Below are positions 1 to 8,517 of a stretch of 23,630 nucleotides of DNA, one piece after another. The notes under the pieces are model-generated. The model did not search any database. It was not told the DNA's origin and saw only the letters and a list, made by a program, of their open reading frames with translations. Both the position numbers and the translations under genes were made by a program. The DNA comes from CALHRB01 sp964473465. Lineage in GTDB: Bacteria; Bacteroidota; Ignavibacteria; Kapaibacteriales; UBA2268. How positions within the stretch are numbered: the first letter of the stretch is position 1; every line of letters begins with the position of its first letter. The DNA is taken from positions 1 through 23,630 of the forward strand of contig CAYYPE010000022.1 in NCBI GenBank assembly GCA_964473465.1, given 5' to 3'.

Positions 1-393
1 ATTGTCTTTTGACAAATCAAAGTAATCGTTTCCTCCAGAAATTTTATCCAATGATTTAACAAAGCTTAAATCATTAAATTTGTGTATTGAAATTCTCCGG
101 TCATCTCCACAGCTATAAATCAGAGAATTATCATTCGAAAGCCTAATTGCTCTTCTGACGCTTGGAATATAAGTTTTCCTAAGCAGCTTTCCTGTTGAAG
201 TTTCGATAACTGACAGTGAATCTCCTTCTGAGGCTAGAGAATAATTTGCAACAATATACCTGTCATCTGAAGTAAATTGTGCACATCTAGAGCCAGTTGT
301 AATAACCCACTTAATTTCAGGTCCGTCAAGTTGCGCAAAAGCACACTGCCACATAGCAGAAATAACAACCAAGAACAAAAAAAGCTTTTTCAT
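1..393 (-). CDS. Secreted WD40-like propeller protein, N-terminal part (cut by window edge)
   Basis: The reverse strand is open from an ATG at 393-391 to the left edge, giving 131 residues with no stop; the C-terminus lies outside the window. It begins with a classic signal peptide (MKKLFLFLVV..., ending CAFAQ, cleavage probably before Q21). The mature part holds beta-propeller-like repeats: 'CAQFTSDDRYIVANYS', 'VIETSTGKLLRK' and 'IRLSNDNSLIYSCGDDRRIS' resemble WD40 blades, in which a G-D-D turn and a paired strand recur about every 40 residues. Export and a propeller fold are well supported; no enzymatic role is visible. The same blade style occurs in the large protein at 3580-7296, so the two may be distant paralogues. 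Upstream (394-497) there is no obvious promoter. A T9SS sorting domain at the missing C-terminus is likely but cannot be seen. Confidence 0.8.
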   Translation of the reverse strand, partial: MKKLFLFLVVISAMWQCAFAQLDGPEIKWVITTGSRCAQFTSDDRYIVANYSLASEGDSLSVIETSTGKLLRKTYIPSVRRAIRLSNDNSLIYSCGDDRRISIHKFNDLSFVKSLDKISGGNDYFDLSKDN

Positions 394-497
394 AATCTTT
401 TTCCAATTTTGTCTTTTATAAATATATTAAACACATAAATAGCAAAAAAGTCTCAAAAAAAGAAGAGAAAAAAATGGAGCAGTGGTAAATTCTTCAC

Positions 498-874
498 TTA
501 TATTTTGAAATCTTCGATACTAACATATTCTTTTTTTTTTTTGAACAATTTGAATATTGAATTGAAGTCTGCTTCCTCTAATATTAATTCATCGGTAACC
601 AGAGTTCCGCGACCGGATGAAGGGAGGCTTATGAGTAGCTCCAAAGTTTCCTTTTCGTTTTTAAAGTCAATCCGGTATATCTCTACTTTAAGAGAGCTTC
701 TTTCTATTGCATTGCTGAGAGCAGTATTATATATATTGATATTACGTTTTTCACACATACCTGATAAATCTATTCAAGATTTTTCTCGAATGGGGTAAGA
801 TTATTAAAAACATATCCGCAATCTTTCTTTACTAGCTGATAAAGGTGGTCATATATCAATGTATGCAGATGTTC
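498..874 (-). pseudogene. Decayed gene of unknown function, split over two frames
   Basis: Two adjacent reverse-strand frames both read like coding sequence. The upstream piece (874 to a TAG at 772-770) gives residues such as 'DHLYQLVKKDCGYVFNN' and 'LTPFEKNLE'. The downstream piece, open from 773 after a TGA at 776-774, contains an ATG at 758 and ends with TAA at 500-498 (86 residues from that ATG; Lys/Glu/Ile-rich, ending 'EYVSIEDFKI'). The frames meet within a few bases, as expected if one gene suffered a single-base indel near 770-776, and the upstream piece is itself preceded by an in-frame TGA at 877-875. A run of 12 T at 531-542 encodes four lysines in the downstream piece. No family is recognised. 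An intact small gene starting at 758 is the alternative; it lacks a convincing ribosome binding site. Confidence 0.4.
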
Positions 875-1245
875 TCAGTGTTTGCTAATGGGCATGGTTT
901 ATTATTACTTATAGTATTTCTTATAATTATTAAATTCCTTTTCAGTTTAAAGTTTAATTATTATATAAAAGTCGCTATACTTTTCCATTGTACAATCTCA
1001 CGTTAATTTAAGTATTAAATCATTTTTATCTTCTAACTATTTTATTAATGATTTAATCAAATAATCCATATTTGTTTTATTATCATCATCATTTTTTGTT
1101 ATATATTTCTTGATGCAGTTCTTGAAAATAGTCAAAAAAATTTGAAATTAATTTATTAATTTTATGGGAATCGAAAAAATTTTAATTCAATGATTCGTTA
1201 TAGTATTTACATAAATAGGAAACAAATTCTCAAAATATTATTGTA
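875..1245. other. Gene-free AT-rich spacer before the RelA/SpoT gene
   Basis: Very AT-rich sequence with stops in every frame. No strong hairpin, no tRNA-like fold and no clear TAnnTTTG promoter box is seen. The left end may include more of the decayed reverse-strand gene. The promoter of the RelA/SpoT-type gene presumably lies here but cannot be placed. Confidence 0.5.
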
Positions 1246-3480
1246 ATGGATAAAGTTGAAAATTTAGTGATTGAGGGAACAAATGACAGAGTTAAATTGA
1301 ATGACACTGAGGTTGAGAAATTTGTTAACGAATGCAAAAAAAAATTTAAAAAAATTGATGAAAAATCACTAAGAAAAGCATTTATTTGGTGCTTTGAATC
1401 CCATCATAATAAAATATTAGATTCTGGAAAACCTTTCTGTTCATATCCCTTAGAAGTAGCAAAAATACTTTTATACGAAATACCTCTGGATTTTACATCT
1501 ATTATTTGCGCTTTACTGCACGAGATCCCAAATTCTGGCGAGAAATATACATTAAAAGATATTAGAACGGAGTTTGGAAGCACAGTTTCAGAAATTGTAA
1601 ACGGAATTAATAAAATTCAAGTAGCTGAAAATTTAAGCATTGATCAACTAGAAAATTACCGAAAGCTGCTTCTTTCTCTTTTCAAAGACGTGAGAATTAT
1701 GCTTATAAAACTTGCGGCAAGGCTTTATCTTATGAGAAATTTGCAATTTAGCGAAAGAGATGAACAGAAAAAAATTGCACGAGAAACCCTTGAAATCTAT
1801 TCTCCTTTTGCCCATAGATTTGGATTGGGTACTATCAAGTGGGAACTTGAAGATTTATCTTTCAGATTTCTGCACCCGGAAAAGTATTTCGAGATTGAAA
1901 AGATGCTTCAACTCAAATATCAGGAAAGAGTGAAATTCCTTGAAAAATTTATCGAACCGATTGAGGAAAATCTCAAAAAAAGTGAATTACTCAAATCCTT
2001 AAACGTAAAATTTGAAATTAATAAACGAGCAAAACATATATATTCGATTTACAATAAAACATTAATTCGCCAGAAACCAGTTGATGAACTAAATGATATA
2101 TATGCTATCAGAATCATTCTCGACACAGACGATGAAAATATCTGTTTCTATGTTTATGGGATTATTAGCAAACTATATGAACAAGTTCCTGAGACTTTCA
2201 AAAATTACATATCATATCCTAAAAAGAATGGGTATCAATCATTACATATAGCTTTTAAAGGGGATGAAACCAAAAACGTAGAGGTTCAAATCAGAACCAA
2301 AAAAATGCATGATATAGCTGAAAAAGGGGTTGCGGCACATTTTGTTTACAAACGAGGTCTTATTCCCGCACATAGTATTCTAGAAGACCATGAATTAGCT
2401 AAATGGATGGATGAAGTTAAAGATCTGTTTGAAAATGAAAATGCTGAACCAAGGGAAGTGCTTCTCGAATCTATCAAAAAGAATCTCGCACTCGAAGAAA
2501 TTTATGTTTTTACTCCAACTAATGAATTTAAAATTTTACCAAAGGACTCAACACCAGTTGATTTTGCATACTACATTCATACTGAGGTTGGTAATCATTG
2601 TATAGGAGCTAAAGTAAATGGAAAAGTTGTTCCACTAAATTATAAATTAAGTAGTGGCGATATCGTAGAAATTTTAACTTCCGAGACTCAGGTTCCCGAT
2701 AGAGAATGGTTGTCTTTTGTTGCTTCATACAGGGCAAGATCCGGCATTAACAAATTTCTTAAAGAAGAATCGAAAAGGATTACTGAAATCGGGAAAAAAA
2801 TGTTTAACGATTTCCTTTCATTATCGAAAATCAGTTTTACAAAAGAAGAACTTAATAAATTTGCTGAATATTTAGGATTGAAAGATATTGATTCTATATA
2901 TGAAAATTACGCTTTAAACAAAATTGACAATAAAACCATATTGAATTATTATTCAGGGATGGATAATATCTATAGAAAAATCAAAAAGAAATTCATTTGG
3001 AAATCTGATTCTTATGATTTATCTCAGGATGTAATTGAAAAAGAAAGCAGAGAAACAAATATTCCAAACTTACCAATAAGCATTGCAAGATGTTGCAATC
3101 CAGTTCGTGGAGACTCAATCATCGGAATTGTTGTTGAGGGAAAAAGTATTACAATTCATCGTTCTTTCTGCCAAAATGCAAGAGAGGAATTATCCGACCA
3201 TTCAAAAAATTTAATAAACATTGATTGGGATAACATTAACGAAGAGTTTTTCTATACTGAATTGGTCATTCAAGGCAATGATAACCCGGATTACATTCAT
3301 AACATTACTAATATCATACTCCAATCCCAGAATACTAAATTGATTGGGTTTAAATTCGACAACAGCGAGGATAATTTTAAATCAATCCTAAAAATCAAAG
3401 TGAGTCAGACCAGTGAATTAGAAGAGCTTACTGAGAAAATTTTACAGCTCGAAGGTATTAAGAATGTATACAGAATATGA
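1246..3480 (+). CDS. RelA/SpoT-family (p)ppGpp synthetase with degenerate hydrolase domain
   Basis: This 744-residue protein has the full long-RSH layout: HD domain (about 45-200), synthetase (about 240-370), TGS (418-480), a helical region, a zinc-finger-like segment with ARCCNPVRGDS (C616, C617) plus H638/C642, and a C-terminal ACT domain (about 668-744). Synthetase motifs are present: RAKHIYSIY (261-269), D284 in NDIYAIR, YPKKNGYQSLH (324-334) and EVQIRT with E346. The HD domain is degenerate. The metal-binding His of 'HP' is Y67, the HD pair is H92-E93, the catalytic Glu-Asp pair is N96-S97, and the Asp of 'KLADR' is A158. It is therefore probably a synthetase without hydrolase activity, analogous to RelA, acting as a cytoplasmic ribosome-linked stringent-response factor. 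The segment equivalent to RxKD/EFDD reads TFKN (317-320). Another Rel/SpoT elsewhere in the genome would be needed to remove (p)ppGpp. No symbol is given because relA versus rel cannot be settled here. Confidence 0.93.
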   Translation: MDKVENLVIEGTNDRVKLNDTEVEKFVNECKKKFKKIDEKSLRKAFIWCFESHHNKILDSGKPFCSYPLEVAKILLYEIPLDFTSIICALLHEIPNSGEKYTLKDIRTEFGSTVSEIVNGINKIQVAENLSIDQLENYRKLLLSLFKDVRIMLIKLAARLYLMRNLQFSERDEQKKIARETLEIYSPFAHRFGLGTIKWELEDLSFRFLHPEKYFEIEKMLQLKYQERVKFLEKFIEPIEENLKKSELLKSLNVKFEINKRAKHIYSIYNKTLIRQKPVDELNDIYAIRIILDTDDENICFYVYGIISKLYEQVPETFKNYISYPKKNGYQSLHIAFKGDETKNVEVQIRTKKMHDIAEKGVAAHFVYKRGLIPAHSILEDHELAKWMDEVKDLFENENAEPREVLLESIKKNLALEEIYVFTPTNEFKILPKDSTPVDFAYYIHTEVGNHCIGAKVNGKVVPLNYKLSSGDIVEILTSETQVPDREWLSFVASYRARSGINKFLKEESKRITEIGKKMFNDFLSLSKISFTKEELNKFAEYLGLKDIDSIYENYALNKIDNKTILNYYSGMDNIYRKIKKKFIWKSDSYDLSQDVIEKESRETNIPNLPISIARCCNPVRGDSIIGIVVEGKSITIHRSFCQNAREELSDHSKNLINIDWDNINEEFFYTELVIQGNDNPDYIHNITNIILQSQNTKLIGFKFDNSEDNFKSILKIKVSQTSELEELTEKILQLEGIKNVYRI

Positions 3481-3538
3481 TCATATTTAATTTATTTCGA
3501 GATTTCATTAAATTTGAACTTGTTTTCTTTTAATTTAT

Positions 3539-3546
3539 TATTTTTG
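3539..3546 (+). promoter_or_regulatory. Candidate Bacteroidota-type -7 box (TATTTTTG)
   Basis: TATTTTTG matches TAnnTTTG, and a TTG at 3514-3516 lies 22 bases upstream as a possible -33 element. It is 33 bases before the ATG at 3580 and supports that start over an earlier in-frame one at 3514. Such boxes arise by chance in AT-rich DNA. Confidence 0.3.
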
Positions 3547-3579
3547 AATTGCAGCATAGTTACAACAAAAGAGATTTTT

Positions 3580-6500
3580 ATGAAGATTAAGATAATATCA
3601 ATTATATTTTTTTTATTTTTTTCTTTTTCAATACTAAAATCATCATTTTATATTATCGAAAAAGATTTTAACAGTTATCCAAATGTTACTATCAAACTTT
3701 TTCCGTTTGATAGAAATGATCAATTAGTTAATAATTTAACAAAAAATGATTTTAAGATTTTAAGTAATTCAAAAGAACAAATTCCAACGGATTATTTCTG
3801 TCCAAGTCAAACACCAATAGAGAATATCTCGCTTGTTTTAATGATGGATCTATCAATTTCGAGTTACGACAGCCTTAATAGGAATTTTCTTATATCCAAA
3901 AAAATTGCAAATCAAATAATTGAAAAAATCAAAACAACTTCAGAAATTGCTATTTCAAGTTTCGATGCTATCAGCTATCTAAATCGAGAGTTTACTAATA
4001 ATAAAACGATTTTAACCAATACGATTAATGCCCTTGAAAATACAAGCGGATCAATTTATGATGCAGGATTTCTCTCTGAACCTACAGGTTCAATTGCAAT
4101 AAGTAAGACAGGTAAAAACAAAAATATAATATTATTAATAACTGATGGAGCAGGTTCTGCAAGTGTAGCCAAGATAATAGATGCTGCTAAATCAAACAAT
4201 ATTTCGATTTACTCTATTTGTATTGGAAATCATTTGTCGAATGATATCAAAGCAATAACAAAACAAACTGGCGGTCATTCTTTTGAGGGTGTTAGTGACT
4301 CAGTAACCATAAAAAATGTAATCAATACGTTTATTTATCTATCATATAATTTTAAACCTTGCACTCTTAGCTGGGTAAATGAGCTTAATTGTGATGATAT
4401 TAATAATATTGAAATAATTAATAAGAAAGACAGCAGTAAAGCAACATTTTCGGAAAAGATTAAAGATCAATTTAAAATAACTCTCGAAATCACACCTCCA
4501 TTCTTGAGGTTTGGAGCAGTTCCACCGGGTTTAAACAAAAGCCTAAATGTTAGTTTCGCAGCCAGAAACGGAGATGTTCAGATTACATCTTTAATGGTTA
4601 ATAATCCAAGATTTGTAATAGATTCAGGAAATATCACGTCTCCAAAGTTACTGAGAAACGGATCAACTCATACTATTCGGATAAAATTTACACCTACAGA
4701 TTCTGCCATCGTGTTTGACAGCTTGAGAATAAACAGCGATGCCTGTAAAGGAAAAATATTATATATGACTGGTGGTTATCCTAATACTCCACCAAAAGAA
4801 AGAACACTGACATTACTTTCCCCGAATTGTGGTGAGAAACTTTTAGTTGGTGATACTTTTACGGTTAAATGGACGGGTTTACTTCCTGCCGATGTTATTC
4901 AGCTTGAGTATTCAATTAATAATGGACGAACTTGGGACACTCTTGCGAAAGATATGGTTGGGCTTGAATATAAGTGGGTTGTTCCTGACAAACCAAGCGA
5001 TTCCTGTCTTGTTCGTGTTGTTCAACTTTGGCCAAATAACATTGGACAAACCATTGATTTACACCATTATTCAAGTGTAAATTCAGCGAATTTTAACAAA
5101 GAAGGGGACTTGATAATAACAGCGAGCAAAGATAGCCTTGCAAGAATTTGGAATTCTAACAATGGGGTAGAAATATTTAAATTAAGAGGGCACACCGGAT
5201 TTGTGAACTCTGCCGTAATTGACCAATTTGACGTATTTGCAGTTACATCGAGTGATGATTCAACTGCTATTATCTGGAATGTCAGGACCGGTGACTCATT
5301 AAGAACTTTAAGGGGACATACTCATACAGTCCGTTCGGCCAATTTTAGCCCTGATGGGTCTAAAATCATTACTGCCTCGTCCGACAGAAGCTTCATAATC
5401 TGGGATACTAATACAGGAAACCCCCTTGACACTGTTTGTTGTGATAATGCTGAACTATGGTTTGCTAATTATAGTCCTGATGGAAATGTAATTTTTTCTA
5501 CTAACAATATTGGAATAATAAAATTCTACGATAGTAATACACTTGAATTAATTAAATCATTCGATACAAAAAATGGTGTTATTCCTTATGCAAGCTTTTC
5601 TGCTGATATGAAGCTTTTTGTTACAGCAAGTTGGTTTGGTAAAGCATTAGTCTGGGACTATGAATTGGGAGATACATTATATTCGATAACACATGATACG
5701 GCTATAGTTCCTTTGAATACTGCTAATTTTGATTATAGTGGTGAGTATCTTATTACAGCAGGGAATGACTTCGTTGCAAATATGTGGAATGCAAAGAATG
5801 GTAGTTTCATAGCAAAATTGCTTGAACATACAAGTTCTGTCCAATCAGCTACTTTTAACTTTGACAGGAGCAGGGTTTTAACAGCAAGCTGGGATAGCAC
5901 AGCAAAAGTTTGGAATTTAAAGAAAAGAGATCTTCAAACTGATTCCTCGGATTGTGTTTTTTCAATAATAAGGCCTGATATTGAAGCAAAAGACATAGAT
6001 TTTGGGCCTTTAGCTTTTGGGTCTGTCAAGGACTCTCTAATAACAGCTTTTATCAAAAATCGTTTACCAATTGAATTAGAAGTTAAAGATATAAATATTT
6101 CAGGGCTTAATGATAAAGATTTCACTCTGCTTGATGGATTCGCTCCATTTAAATTAGCTCCGGGGGACTCCCATGCAATAAAATTAAGATTTTATCCGCT
6201 TGACTTGGGGGATAGGGAAGCTGGTATTAATATCATTCTTACAGGAAGAACAATTTCAAAAAAATTGGAAGGTAATTCTTATGATCCGGGGCTTTATGTG
6301 GTAACCCCTGTAATTGATTTTCAAAAGGTCGAAATCGGCGATTTTAAGGACTCTCTTATTAAGGCAGTTGTCAAAAACAGAACCCCATTTGATATTCAAA
6401 TCTCAAAAATTTTGAAGATAGGACCGGACACAAATCAATTTGCGATTATTCAAGGTTTTTCACCGGTTAACTTAAAGCAGAATGAGGAACATTCAATGCT

Positions 6501-7296
6501 AATCAGGTTTTCTCCAAACGAAATTGGCAGAACAATGGCTGCAATTGAGTTTTACCATAATGCTAAAGGCTCTCCATCTAAAGTGCTGTTATTTGGTGAA
6601 GGAATTAAACCTGTAATTGACTCGGTAACATTGATTATTGGTGATATCTCTGGTTTTCCTGAACAAATAATTGAAATGCCTGTTTATCTGAGAAATGTTA
6701 GCACAACTTATAATTCATCAAATATAAGTTATTTTGAATTTGATTTGACTTTCAATCAGACTTTGCTTGAACCTCTTGAAAACATATTAGATGACAAAAT
6801 CTTAGCTGACAATAGAACAATCAGGTTAAGAGTACCTCCAGTTATCCAAAATGACTCATCTGTGGCAAAATTGAAATTCAAAGTCGGTCTTGGTAATGAC
6901 ACTTTATCAATGCTTATTCCATCAAATATATCTGTGATAGGAAAATCCAAAATAGTTGTTAATGAAAAAGCAGGCATTTTCAAACTTGATGGATATTGCG
7001 AGGAAGGGGGATTAAGACTTTTCGAGCCAGACTCCAGATTATATTTAAGTCAAAATAAGCCCAATCCATTTGAATATCAAACTGAAATAATATTTGAGAT
7101 TTTTGAGAAAGGTTTTACCTCATTAATTATTTATGACGTCTTTGGAAGAAATATAAAGACAGTCTTCGAAGAATATCTTAACCCGGGAAAATACTCTGTG
7201 CAAGTTGTTTCAGATAATATGGCTTCAGGCGTGTATTTTTATGTTCTTTCCACACCTACACAAAAGTTAAATAAATTAATGCAGATTAAAAAATAA
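3580..7296 (+). CDS. Secreted VWA / WD40 propeller / cohesin-like protein with T9SS sorting domain
   Basis: The start at 3580 is chosen because it places a typical signal peptide (MKIKIISIIFFLFFSFSI...) first; the frame is open further upstream, to 3514. The product has 1238 residues. Domains in order: a VWA domain with MIDAS-like DLSIS (D90) and TDGAG (D189); a choice-of-anchor D/ASH-like domain (about 305-400); an Ig-like domain starting 'LTLLSPNCGEKL' (about 410-495); seven WD40 repeats (about 496-785, each ending in I/V-W-N/D), a complete propeller; two more choice-of-anchor D domains (about 800-905 and 906-1010); a cohesin-like domain (about 1015-1130); and a type A sorting domain with NKPNPF and SGVYFYVL (about 1155-1238). 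It is probably exported by T9SS to the surface as an adhesin or scaffold. No catalytic site is seen. It leads a same-strand run with the next secreted protein, hisS and a histidine kinase. Confidence 0.9.
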   Translation: MKIKIISIIFFLFFSFSILKSSFYIIEKDFNSYPNVTIKLFPFDRNDQLVNNLTKNDFKILSNSKEQIPTDYFCPSQTPIENISLVLMMDLSISSYDSLNRNFLISKKIANQIIEKIKTTSEIAISSFDAISYLNREFTNNKTILTNTINALENTSGSIYDAGFLSEPTGSIAISKTGKNKNIILLITDGAGSASVAKIIDAAKSNNISIYSICIGNHLSNDIKAITKQTGGHSFEGVSDSVTIKNVINTFIYLSYNFKPCTLSWVNELNCDDINNIEIINKKDSSKATFSEKIKDQFKITLEITPPFLRFGAVPPGLNKSLNVSFAARNGDVQITSLMVNNPRFVIDSGNITSPKLLRNGSTHTIRIKFTPTDSAIVFDSLRINSDACKGKILYMTGGYPNTPPKERTLTLLSPNCGEKLLVGDTFTVKWTGLLPADVIQLEYSINNGRTWDTLAKDMVGLEYKWVVPDKPSDSCLVRVVQLWPNNIGQTIDLHHYSSVNSANFNKEGDLIITASKDSLARIWNSNNGVEIFKLRGHTGFVNSAVIDQFDVFAVTSSDDSTAIIWNVRTGDSLRTLRGHTHTVRSANFSPDGSKIITASSDRSFIIWDTNTGNPLDTVCCDNAELWFANYSPDGNVIFSTNNIGIIKFYDSNTLELIKSFDTKNGVIPYASFSADMKLFVTASWFGKALVWDYELGDTLYSITHDTAIVPLNTANFDYSGEYLITAGNDFVANMWNAKNGSFIAKLLEHTSSVQSATFNFDRSRVLTASWDSTAKVWNLKKRDLQTDSSDCVFSIIRPDIEAKDIDFGPLAFGSVKDSLITAFIKNRLPIELEVKDINISGLNDKDFTLLDGFAPFKLAPGDSHAIKLRFYPLDLGDREAGINIILTGRTISKKLEGNSYDPGLYVVTPVIDFQKVEIGDFKDSLIKAVVKNRTPFDIQISKILKIGPDTNQFAIIQGFSPVNLKQNEEHSMLIRFSPNEIGRTMAAIEFYHNAKGSPSKVLLFGEGIKPVIDSVTLIIGDISGFPEQIIEMPVYLRNVSTTYNSSNISYFEFDLTFNQTLLEPLENILDDKILADNRTIRLRVPPVIQNDSSVAKLKFKVGLGNDTLSMLIPSNISVIGKSKIVVNEKAGIFKLDGYCEEGGLRLFEPDSRLYLSQNKPNPFEYQTEIIFEIFEKGFTSLIIYDVFGRNIKTVFEEYLNPGKYSVQVVSDNMASGVYFYVLSTPTQKLNKLMQIKK

Positions 7297-7351
7297 TTTT
7301 GAAATTAATAACAATTTTTATTAAATTATAAGTTGAAATTAATAATTTTTA

Positions 7352-8489
7352 ATGAAAATTGTTCACAAGACCAAAATATTATTTATCTCTTGTTCTACTG
7401 CTCTATCCGCTTTTAGCCTATAGTACAGGGAAAAATGATTATGAGATAAGCAAGATTGATAAATTAAAAAAAGACATTATTCTTGATAATCTTGATGAAA
7501 TTAATTTTGGGCTTGTACTTTCAGGAGACTCGGTTGTCCGTACAATTTGGCTTACGAACAACAGTATAGAGGATGTAGAAATTGATAAACTTTATGTTGC
7601 CGGATTAAGTGGTAATGCTTTCTCGGTTAACTCTTCCCCAATAATACCAGTCATTTTGAAAAAAGGAGAAAAACTAAAAATCAATATTAAATTTACTCCT
7701 AAGATAATAAAAGAATTCTCTGATAGTTTAATTATAAATTTTATATATCCTTTCCCGTATAAACATACAATATATCTATCTGGAGCAAGTCAGGTTAAAC
7801 ATCTTATCTGGATAAGTGATACATCTGCGGTTCTTGGTGGGAATGAGATGAAACTACCTGTCAAAATCAAATTCTTAGATGTTTTTGAGATTTATCATAA
7901 ATATAGCTATACACTTAAAGTAAGTTTTGATGCTTCTGTTTTTAATCCCATTGATGTTACTAAAGGCACAATTATCTCGAACGATATCATTGACGGAAGA
8001 AGGGTATTAGTTATTCAGGATGCTGGTATAACGCTTTATAATTATCCTAATGTTTTAACAGAAATAATAGGTGAAGCTCTCCTTGGTGAAAATTCCTTTA
8101 CAACAATTGAAATTCTTAATTTTTATTGGAATGAACCTTGGATTATACCTATTCCGTCTAATTCAAAGCTTTACGTTAGCCAACCATGCCAATCTGGCTT
8201 GAATCAGGTTCAGTTATTCCAAAATCAAAGTATTAAAATCTTTCCCAATCCTGCCATTGAATCAACTAATCTTGAAGTTATGTTTCCTGAAAACGGTGTT
8301 TACAATTTACAAATATTTAGCTTGAATGGACAATTGAAAATAAATGGTTCATTTAATAATGTAAATATTACAAAAACCACTAAATTTAATATACCTATAG
8401 ACTTAACCGATTTTACCTCTGGTGCATACTATATAATAATCAACACACCAACTCAACAATTTAAAACATATTTTAGCGTTTTCAAGTAA
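7352..8489 (+). CDS. Secreted ASH/cohesin-like protein with T9SS sorting domain; start shows an apparent one-base frameshift
   Basis: The long frame opens at a TTG (7359-7361) directly after an in-frame TGA, giving 376 residues. An ATG at 7352 lies in another frame and stops after 23 codons. Removing one A from the AAAA at 7355-7358 joins them into 'MKLFTRPKYYLSLVLLL', a model signal peptide ending near 'LLAYS'. So the gene either carries a one-base insertion (real or a sequencing error) or uses TTG. The mature protein has a choice-of-anchor D/ASH-like domain (about 45-140 from the TTG), a cohesin-like beta-sandwich (about 145-275) and a type A T9SS sorting domain with 'IKIFPNPA' and 'SGAYYIII' (about 288-376). 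It resembles the C-terminal half of its upstream neighbour, so the pair may be duplicates or partners at the surface. hisS follows after 28 bases. Confidence 0.82.
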
Positions 8490-8517
8490 AGATTTTTTAA
8501 GATTAAGTGGAATTTAG

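Noticed and set aside
505..798. Plus-strand open frame of 97 codons
   Set aside because: It is antisense to the better protein-like reverse-strand frames, is Ser/Phe/Leu-rich as mirror frames of Lys/Glu-rich genes are, and has no ribosome binding site.
7299..7345. Direct repeat TTGAAATTAATAA (7299-7311 and 7333-7345)
   Set aside because: It is 13 bases of very AT-rich sequence without any insertion-like content between the copies; chance is likely.
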